Origin: Amia ocellicauda
Lineage: Eukaryota > Chordata > Actinopteri > Amiiformes > Amiidae
NCBI RefSeq assembly: GCF_036373705.1
Contig: NC_089856.1
Location: 14,600,501 to 14,664,500 of the forward strand
DNA length: 64,000 nt
Direction of reading: 5' to 3'
Below the pieces are notes generated by a model that saw nothing but the letters and a program-made list of their open reading frames with translations, was not told the origin of the DNA and searched no databases. This document shows, piece after piece, positions 56,501-64,000 of this stretch. The position numbers were made by a program, and so were the translations under genes. The stretch's first letter is position 1; each line of letters opens with the position of its first letter.

Positions 56501-56630
56501 AACCAGTTATGCATGACGCTAGTGCCCCGTTTCCACTGGCGGACGCATCCGGCCCCCGACGCTTAAACGGGTGTTTCCACTGGCTAAGCGCCTGGACGCG
56601 TCTGTGTTTTGTGGACGGTTAAATATCTGA

Positions 56631-57921
56631 GGGGTGTACTACGAATGGAGTTTAACCTACTCAGATTTAACTCGGGGTTATCAAGGAAAGTCAGGGTTGA
56701 CTAACTCTGATTGCCTAAACTGGTGTTAAACGGTACTACGACGGTGGTTAAGATGTTGGTTAGTTGACTCGGTGTAACAGAACTGGAGTTAGTGCGCGTT
56801 TGTGTGGAAGGGGGCGTGTTCGGCAGCGCAGACTGAGTTTGTGCACAATGGCTCTGTGCCCTATTGTCCCTGGAACAATGCACGCTGATAATGTCGGGAT
56901 ATGAGGGTTTAAAGAAAACTTAGCGGCTAAATTTAACACTGTGGCGGCCAACAAAGCCAGGGAGGCTTGTTGGCATCGCATTGCCGACACAGTAAATTCG
57001 TAAGAACAGTATTCTTGTCATATGTTCTCTATTTTGTCTTACGGATTCTTCTTTTATTTGTAATATGATTGAGATGTAAAGACACGTGAAATAGTATATC
57101 TAAATATGTGACAATAATTAGGATAATTCAATTATAGCCTACACATGGGCTACATCTCTGAAATTGACCCGTTACTCACTGTTAATGAATTAAGATCTAC
57201 TCCCTAAAGCACCTAGGCTGTAGGGCTACCTGTATGAATTGAATGCTATTGTATTAAGAATAACTTAATTCTAACAATCATTTCAGCTGCAACCCCAGTT
57301 GAAAGCGCACCTGCAACAAGTGCGGATGAAATATAAAAATATTCCATCAAGTGGTGTGTATTAATAATACTCATCATTAATACACAGTACAGATGTGGTG
57401 TGTAGCCTACACTTATAATAGCTTATGCATGTGTTCACAGCAAACAGAAAAAAGGCAGAGATAGTGAAAACTGGAGGAGGGCATAATTCACCCATATTTT
57501 GGGAATCCACTCTTGGTTGTGGCTCACCACCTAATGTGTCTTTAATTGTCTTGAATATAAGTAGACGTTTTAAGGACAAAATAATGTAGGCTAGCCTACA
57601 TGTCAGATCAAATACGATATGATCAAATACCTGAACACTGATGCTGTGAAATGACTTCCTATTCACATAATCCCCTCATGTTCTCCCAGGGAGCCCCTCA
57701 CAACCCGTGCCCAGTGTCGATTAGGTCCCGACAAGACTGTGGGCAGAGAGAGGCGGTGCTTATATGGGGTAACACTGAGTTGAGCACGAACATGCCCTGC
57801 TCAGAGCAGTGTAGAGATGCGCGTATATTGCCATGACCGCAGACCTTGGGTAAAACTTACTCGCAAACTTACTCCTGAATTTACCTGGATAAGCCAGTTA
57901 CCTCGCTTCGTAGTGCAGCCC
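56631..57921 (+). mobile_element. PIF/Harbinger-type element with Myb/SANT-like remnant
   Basis: Inverted ends: ggggtgtactacgaat at left, cttcgtagtgcagccc at right. Inside, + strand reads a degenerate Myb/SANT-like DNA-binding domain as carried by Harbinger elements: LAAKFNTVAANKAREACWHR then IADTVNS (near 56920-57000), a donor-like gtaag, and later QVRMKYKNI (about 57320-57345) with a frameshift between. No transposase frame. The target duplication was not resolved. Confidence 0.6.
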
Positions 57922-59120
57922 TCTGGTGCTAGACGTGTCCGTAAGCGTCCGTCCGCCCACTGAGGAAATATCTCCGCTTCTGACAGCGAAGATGTGAGCT
58001 GGACTTTAGACAGACAGGGAAGAGATCAGATACATTGTGTCGGAAGATATAATCTCAAGTGCCGTGTGCGATCACGAAGAAATTACAGTTTTATTAGCAG
58101 CATGGAGTGAAATCCACATACAGAGACAATAACTGCTCACAGTTAATATCCGAGGGCATTAAAAACTTGGATTTCACAGGACCGGTGCAGTGCCGTGACT
58201 AGTTAAAAATAAATTGAAGGACAATAATAATCGGATCGTAGCAGCCGATGTTATTAATATTTTATGAATAACTGGCCGGTGTTTCAGGCTGTGTTTTGTG
58301 AATGGTGTGCAGGACAATCCGCAGACAATCATTATGAAGGCGAACACGATTAAGTTAATGTGTGCCAATTTACAAGTTAAATAAATGAAAAAATAAATAC
58401 AGCAGATCTGGGTTTCCCTCTAAAACATTAAGGACTGGTTTATTAAATGCGTCCATAATCGCCATGACTGAAACGCGCACACTTTAGTTCAATTAACCTG
58501 CTATATTGTAGCTGGATGATTAATCGTGAAACTTGTGTATTTTGTTTCAACTGTAACTTACAGTCTGCTAAGTGAATTATAAATAATACGGCAAAAAGTA
58601 TTGTTTGCAGTAGGGCTGTGCGATATGACGATATATATCGTATGACGATAGAAAAACGTCTATCGTTTTATATTATGCTATATCGTTTATATCGTGGTGT
58701 CGCAAATTGCAAATTTTACGGCAGTATTTTTCGTCATTAGGACGCTTTGCGTTCTTTCCGGTTCTTCCACACGTGCTGGATGCGGCAAGAAATGTGCATC
58801 AGAAACACAGACATGGAGGAGAGTGAACTGACACAGAATAACCAACATAACCAATAGATACTTTAGTCCACAAGCGCACACGTTGCGCCCCGCTCTCGTC
58901 GTCGGGCTAAACTCAATCTTCAAGCACACCCACCCCCGCTAATTTAGATTGATATCATTTGTATAAAATTAATAATAACGTTTGTTTGCATTTTAATACA
59001 TTGGAAAGCAATGCAATAATTTTCTTTTTATTATGATGGTGAAGTACTACTATTATAACTATTTTGTATTAACATCGTGCTGTATTTGTAAGTAGAATCG
59101 AAACACGACAGTCAGAGAAG

Positions 59121-59875
59121 AAATGTCCCAAATCGCACACTTGTTCCCTCCTTCCATTCCCTTGCGGGGCGGAAGTACTACGGTGGCATCTTAAGGGCTG
59201 TCCCAAACCCTTAGGGAGCGAGTGAAGAGCCTAATCGAGCCGTTTGTGCCCTTCAATGCTCCCTTCAGCGTAGTGTAGAAAAGAGCGCACTTATGCGGAA
59301 GTGTTTTAGCGCTGAAGTCCCAGAACTCTTTGCGCTAAAGGCGGAGACACGTCAACTGGGATAATATACCAGCGGCGGGTGCATATACATGTAATACATG
59401 TTAGCTACACAGTTGTAGAAATTGTTAAATTATGTATCAAGGAAATAATACGTAGATAGATAAAATAAAATGATTATATAATCATGATTTAAATATACAA
59501 TTAGAAAGTTAAACCATTTTGTTTGGAAACTATCATTTAATTAATTACTGAAGTAGTATCCTATAAAACTAGGCGGTGATATTAACGAACAGTGTATTTC
59601 AAAATTATTATTATTATTGTTATTATTATTACTACTACTACTATAATTAAATAGAGACAGATGACAAGAAAAGACTGCGTAGGTACTTTTTCAGTCAAAT
59701 GCAAAGGCGCTGAATGCTGATGCTGAAGTGTTTCCAATTGATCGCTTTTAGCTTCACCCTACACCCTACACCCTCCTCACTGGGTGTCACTCTGTGACGT
59801 CAGCACAATGTCACGCAAAGTGTACACTTGTCGAAGGTTGTAGGGAGCAAGTGTGGGATTTGGGACGCAGCCCAA
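59121..59875. mobile_element. MITE-like unit inside the second hAT
   Basis: Inverted ends: tgtcccaaatcgcacacttg at left and agtgtgggatttgggac at right, the latter continuing to gcagccc. About 750 nt, AT-rich, no coding region. The superfamily is not assigned. Confidence 0.45.
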
Positions 59876-60474
59876 GTCTAGCAGATTTTAATGCGCCACT
59901 ATAAACCCGGCTGTGCTAAATCTACCTGAATCTGTACCATTTTACAGCGCATGTGTTGCGTGATTACTATTACTTGTGTTATTGTTATGTGAGAGTAAAT
60001 CATACTGTGTATATGTATATATGTGCTCTGAGGAAGATGAGTTGAAACGCGTAAGCATTATGATGTTCACTTTTTCTCTAATAAATAATTTTTGAGACAT
60101 CGGTGAATATGGACTGTTTTTAGATGGGAGCTGCTGTACCATCCTAATATAATACGGATAATTGTTCTATATAAAATCCCTGGGATAAAGCACCCTGCAT
60201 TTAAGATGTATTAAAACTATTGTAACGCCAGCTATTTTTAAACTTACGTATGTATGTATATTTTAATAAAAAAAAAATTATGTGATCCCCTGCTAATTTT
60301 TTACGTTTGCCCACTGACTAAGAAATGATCAGTCTATAAGTGAGAGACAGAATAACAACAGAAAAATCCAGAAAAACGCATTTCAATAAAGTTATACATT
60401 TATTTGCATGTTAATGAAGGAAATAAGTATTTGATCCCCTATCAATCAGCAAGATTTTTGGCTCCCAGGTCTCT

Positions 60475-60553
60475 TTTATACAGGTAACGAGCTGAGATTA
60501 GGAGCACTTTCTTAATGGGAGTGCTCCTACTCTCCGCTCGTTACCTGTATAAA
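60475..60553 (+). other. Hairpin in the Tc1 leader
   Basis: Arms tttatacaggtaacgagc (60475-60492) and gctcgttacctgtataaa (60536-60553) are perfect complements. A nested 9-bp pair (60499-60507 with 60521-60529) closes the loop. It lies between left TIR and transposase start. Confidence 0.85.
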
Positions 60554-60604
60554 GGACACCTGTCCACAGAAGCAATCAATCAATCAGATTCCAAACTCTC
60601 CACC

Positions 60605-61615
60605 ATGGCCAAGACCAAAGAGCTGTCCAAGGATGTCAGGGACAAGATTGTAGACCTACACAAGGCTGGAATGGGCTACAAGACCATCGCCAAGCAGCTT
60701 GATGAGAAGGTGACAACAGTTGGTGCAATTATTCGCAAATGGAAGAAACACAAAATAACTGTCAGTCTCCCTCGGTCTGGGGCTCCATGGAAGATCTCAC
60801 CTCGTGGAGTTTCAATGATCATGAGAACGGTGAGGAATCAGCCCAGAACTACATGGGAGGATCTTGTTCATGATCTCAATGCAGCTGGGACCATAGTCAC
60901 CAAGAAAACAATTGGTAACACACTATGCCGTGAAGGACTGAAATCCTGCAGCGCCTGCAAGGTCCCCCTGCTCAAGAAAGCACATGTACAGGCCCGTCTG
61001 AAGTTTGCCAGTGAACATCTGAATGATTCAGAGGAGAACTGGGTGAAAGTGTTGTGGTCAGATGAGACCAAAATCAAGCTCTTTGGCATCAACTCAACTC
61101 GCCGTGTTTGGAGGAGGAATGACCCCAAGAACACCATCCCCACCGTCAAACATGGAGGTGGATACATTATGCTTTGGGGGGGGTTTTCTGCTAAGGGGAC
61201 AGGACAACTGCACCGCATCAAAGGGACGATGGACGGGGCCATGTACCGTCAAATCTTGGGTGAGAACCTCCTTCCCTCAGCCATGGCATTGAAAATGGGT
61301 CGTGGATGGGTATTCCAGCATGACAATGACCCAAAACACACAGCCAAGGCAACAAAGGAGTGGCTCAAGAAGAAGCACATTAAGGTCCTGGAGTGGCCTA
61401 GCCAGTCTCCAGACCTTAATCCCATAGAAAATCTGTGGAGGGAGCTGAAGGTTCGAGTTGCCAAACGTCAGCCTTGAAACCTTAATGACTTGGAGAGGAT
61501 CTGCAAAGAGGAGTGGGCCAAAATCCCTCCTGAGATGTGTGCAAACCTGGTGGCCAACTACAAGAAATGTCTGACCTCTGTGATTGCCAACAAGGGTTTT
61601 GCCACCAAGTACTAA
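60605..61615 (+). pseudogene. Tc1-like DD34E transposase broken by one stop
   Basis: Starts [20 protein letters not shown] (paired-type N-terminal helices). Catalytic triad Asp153 (VLWSDETK), Asp240 (HDNDPKH) and Glu275 (NPIENLW), 34 residues apart in the second gap. A TGA at 61475-61477 (codon 291) stops the frame. The frame then continues as [13 protein letters not shown] and runs to TAA at 61613-61615, for 336 codons in all. The stop could come from a C-to-T change in a CpG of an Arg codon. The open frame itself begins upstream at 60515, but the 60605 ATG has the better family match. Confidence 0.85.
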
Positions 61616-62349
61616 GTCGAAGGGATCAAATACTTATTTCCCTCATTAACATGCAAATCAATGTATAACTTTTTTGAAATGCATTTTTCTGGATTTTTTT
61701 GTTGTTATTCTGTCTCTCACTGTTAAAATACACCTACCATTAAAATTATAGACTGATCATTTCTTTGTCAGTGGGCAAACGTACAAAATCAGCAGGGGAT
61801 CAAATACTTTTTTCCCTCACTGTGTTTTTTTATTGAAGGATTAACGAAATACTTGTAGTTTGAATGTCTTTGGTCTTATTTTGTGGCTTGATTGGATAAA
61901 AACAATAAATATCGAGATATATATCGTGTATCGCCCAAACTTCTAAAAATATCGAGATATTATTTTAAAGTCATATTGCCCAGCCCTAGTTTGCAGTTAC
62001 AAATCTGCAGAAAGAGTAATAAATTAAGGGAGTCAGGCTGTGCCGTTTAAAATACATATATACTAGCACAAATGATGACGATAATAATAACAATACATAT
62101 TTGCTATTTAGTATTATTGTTGCACATGGAAACATATTGTTATGGGACGTGCTTGTCTGAACATAATGTTGTCTACACGTTTAGCTCTTCCTGATATCTC
62201 TTAATAGAAACGTGTATTTATTATCACAAACCAAACCCACAGTCGCTGCTCCTCCCATCAGAGGGGCGGATTCACAGCAGCCTGGTTTTGCAAAAAAAGC
62301 TCTGGGACTCCGGCACGGCATGGCACGACACGGACCCATGAGTCTGTGG

Positions 62350-62907
62350 AACCGAGACATAGGTCTGCTTACAGGTGTATGCCATTTATTTATAATCACA
62401 ACTTATAGAACCGATCTATATATATATGACTTTTAAAATGACTTTTAAAAAATGAATTTTAACTGTTTTTAAAGATTTAGTTGATTTTAAAAGCACTAGT
62501 TGTTTGTTTTTTTTGGTTGTTATGGTTTTTTTTTATTTGTCAAATACATTGACTGTTTGGATTTTAATTTTAAATGCATCGGACTGTTTTGGTTTGTTTT
62601 TTATATATATTTTTTTTTTTATCGTTTTATTTGTTTTTTGCTTTGTCCGGTGCATTTTCAGTTATTTTCAATGTATTTGACCCTTTTGTTAGTTTGCAGT
62701 TTTGCTTTAATCACAAGTTTGTTCTATTGTTTTATGCACTTATTTATTTGAGTTCATGTATTCTGTTTACGTTAATCACTTAAGATTTTAAAATGTTTAA
62801 GTGATTTTAGAATATTGATTTTAACAAATTTTAAATCACGAGTATTAAAATTTGTTTTGAATGTTTTTATCTGTATTGTAAAATACTTTACCAAATAAAA
62901 TAGTGTG

Positions 62908-62910
<3 letters not shown>
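62350..62910. other. AT-rich spacer before the last Tc1
   Basis: Strongly AT-rich, poly(T)-broken sequence with no recognisable gene. Confidence 0.5.

Positions 62911-62914
<4 letters not shown>

Positions 62915-62947
<33 letters not shown>
62915..62947 (+). repeat. (AT)n microsatellite at Tc1 insertion
   Basis: An AT run that abuts the end of the next element. A TA target site inside it is the expected landing place. Confidence 0.9.
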
Positions 62948-62950
<3 letters not shown>

Positions 62951-64000
62951 TCACCTAAAGGATTATTAGGAACACCATACTAATACTGTGTTTGACCCCC
63001 TTTCGCCTTCAGAACTGCCTTAATTCTACGTGGCATTGATTCAACAAGGTGCTGAAAGCATTCTTTAGAAATGTTGGCCCATATTGATAGGATAGCATCT
63101 TGCAGTTGATGGAGATTTGTGGGATGCACATCCAGGGCACGAAGCTCCCGTTCCACCACATCCCAAAGATGCTCTATTGGGTTGAGATCTGGTGACTGTG
63201 GGGGCCAGTTTAGTACAGTGAACTCATTGTCATGTTCAAGAAACCAATTTGAAATGATTCGACCTTTGTGACATGGTGCATTATCCTGCTGGAAGTAGAC
63301 ATCAGAGGATGGGTACATGGTGGTCATAAAGGGATGGACATGGTCAGAAACAATGCTCAGGTAGGCCGTGGCATTTAAACGATGCCCAATTGGCACTAAG
63401 GGGCCTAAAGTGTGCCAAGAAAACATCCCCCACACCATTACACCACCACCACCAGCCTGCACAGTGGTAACAAGGCATGATGGATCCATGTTCTCATTCT
63501 GTTTTCGCCAAATTCTGACTCTACCATCTGAATGTCTCAACAGAAATCGAGACTCATCAGACCAGGCAACATTTTTCCAGTCTTCAACTGTCCAATTTTG
63601 GTGAGCTTGTTCAAATTGTAGCCTCTTTTTCCTATTTGTAGTGGAGATGAATGGTACCCGGTGGGGTCTTCTGCTGTTGTAGCCCATCCGCCTCAAGGTT
63701 GTACGTGTTGTGGCTTCACAAATGCTTTGCCGCATACCTCGGTTGTAACAAGTGGTTATTTCAGTCAAAGTTGCTCTTCTATCAGCTTGAATCAGTCGGC
63801 CCATTCTCCTCTGACCTCTAGCATCAACAAGGCATTTTCGCCCACAGGACTGCCGCATACTGGATGTTTTTCCCTTTTCACACCATTCTTTGTAAACCCT
63901 AGAAATGGTTGTGCGTGAAAATCCCAGTAACTGAGCAGATTGTGAAATACTCAGACCGGCCCGTCTGGCACCAACAACCATGCCACGCTCAAAATTGCTT
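62948..64000 (-). mobile_element. Second Tc1/mariner element, cut by window end
   Basis: Its right end is at the TA of the (AT)n tract and reads cactcacctaaaggattatt on +. The transposase fills nearly all of it on the minus strand. The other inverted repeat lies outside the window. Confidence 0.9.
62980..64000 (-). CDS. Tc1/mariner transposase, DD36E-like, 5' partial
   Basis: Cut-and-paste transposase. The stop TAG is at 62980-62982 (minus). The frame is open to 64000 and reads SNFERGMVVGARRAGL at the edge, so the true start is outside and the Met at 63981 is internal. N-terminal HTH (SISQSAQLLGFSRTTISRVY) and a catalytic DDE core: AWSDESRF, QQDNAPCHK and NPIEHLW. I count 36 residues between the second Asp and the Glu, unlike the 34 in the other Tc1 here. 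No stop or frameshift is seen within the window. DD36E families (one named Incomer) are known in animals; membership is inference. Confidence 0.88.
   Translation of the reverse strand, partial: SNFERGMVVGARRAGLSISQSAQLLGFSRTTISRVYKEWCEKGKTSSMRQSCGRKCLVDARGQRRMGRLIQADRRATLTEITTCYNRGMRQSICEATTRTTLRRMGYNSRRPHRVPFISTTNRKKRLQFEQAHQNWTVEDWKNVAWSDESRFLLRHSDGRVRIWRKQNENMDPSCLVTTVQAGGGGVMVWGMFSWHTLGPLVPIGHRLNATAYLSIVSDHVHPFMTTMYPSSDVYFQQDNAPCHKGRIISNWFLEHDNEFTVLNWPPQSPDLNPIEHLWDVVERELRALDVHPTNLHQLQDAILSIWANISKECFQHLVESMPRRIKAVLKAKGGQTQY

Larger units (their letters stand above)
60277..61824 (+). mobile_element. Tc1-like transposon inside the second hAT
   Basis: Long inverted repeats with an IR/DR layout: outer repeats (gatcccctgctaatttt near 60284; the matching end about 61790-61824, finishing ccctcactgtg) and inner repeats (aaataagtatttgatcccct, 60421-60440; gatcaaatacttatttccct, 61624-61643). 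The left end lacks the expected outermost bases. Its leader holds an 18-bp perfect stem. Confidence 0.85.
58611..61988. mobile_element. Second hAT element with 8-bp target duplication
   Basis: Inverted ends start TAGGGCTG and finish CAGCCCTA, each followed by an ATAT/CGATAT-rich zone. Flanks are GTTTGCAG at 58603-58610 and GTTTGCAG at 61989-61996, an 8-bp duplication that defines hAT insertion. Sister copy 1 has one GTTTGCAG (24796-24803), the unoccupied site. Carries a MITE-like unit and a Tc1 element inside. No hAT transposase is seen. Confidence 0.8.
56521..62350. mobile_element. hAT-like repeat, copy 2 (interrupted)
   Basis: Same family as 24112-25264: 'cgcttaaacgggtgtttcca' at left, matching interior from about 57995 to 58610 and again from 61989, and the inverted 'agtctgtggaaccg' end near 62353. 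It is broken by a Harbinger-type element (56631-57921) and a second hAT (58611-61988). The left end has extra sequence not seen in copy 1. Confidence 0.65.

Overview
The window is vertebrate nuclear DNA, most likely from a ray-finned fish. Genes are split into short exons with GT-AG introns, the proteins are recognisable vertebrate orthologues, and the spacers are full of microsatellites, Tc1/mariner, hAT-like and PIF/Harbinger-like DNA transposons, L2-type LINE pieces and tRNA-derived SINEs. The retroposon tail family (GTAAGTCGCCCTGG ... CTGCTAAGAAATAA) hints at a non-teleost or early-branching fish (sturgeon, paddlefish, gar or bowfin type), but that is a weak inference. Nothing is bacterial or viral.

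Four protein genes lie head to tail on the + strand. (1) LARP4, a PABP- and poly(A)-binding La-related protein: first coding exon at 1849-1866 behind a GC-rich promoter, then 15 constitutive coding exons to the stop at 13097-13099, plus one possible 42-nt cassette exon; the 3' UTR may be long. (2) ASB8, an ankyrin/SOCS-box substrate receptor for Cullin-5 E3 ligase: three coding exons, 21210-23341, 288 codons. (3) ATF7, a CRE-binding bZIP factor: GC-rich promoter near 28.9-29.1 kb, eleven coding exons 35336-46625, 492 codons. (4) The first coding exon of a DIP2 gene, probably DIP2B, at 51272-51356; the rest lies beyond the window or is interrupted by very large introns. The genes share no pathway. 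They appear to be syntenic neighbours corresponding to the human 12q13 region.

The transposon-rich regions are ATF7 intron 10 (a Tc1 remnant invaded by a Harbinger-type element that carries a SINE, next to an L2 LINE fragment) and the last 8 kb. In the last 8 kb a hAT-like repeat, whose sister copy lies after ASB8, has been invaded by a Harbinger-type element and by a second hAT element. The second hAT holds a further MITE-like unit and a Tc1 element whose transposase is broken by one stop codon. The window ends inside a second, apparently intact Tc1/mariner transposase with DD36E-like spacing.

Most unusual observations: a strong-context upstream ORF whose stop overlaps the ASB8 start (ATGA); repeated C/D-box-RNA-like units in successive LARP4 introns, one closed by a perfect 7-bp terminal stem; the in-frame candidate LARP4 cassette exon; CTCF-like motifs in each spacer between genes; and a nested hAT insertion dated by an intact empty site in the sister repeat.
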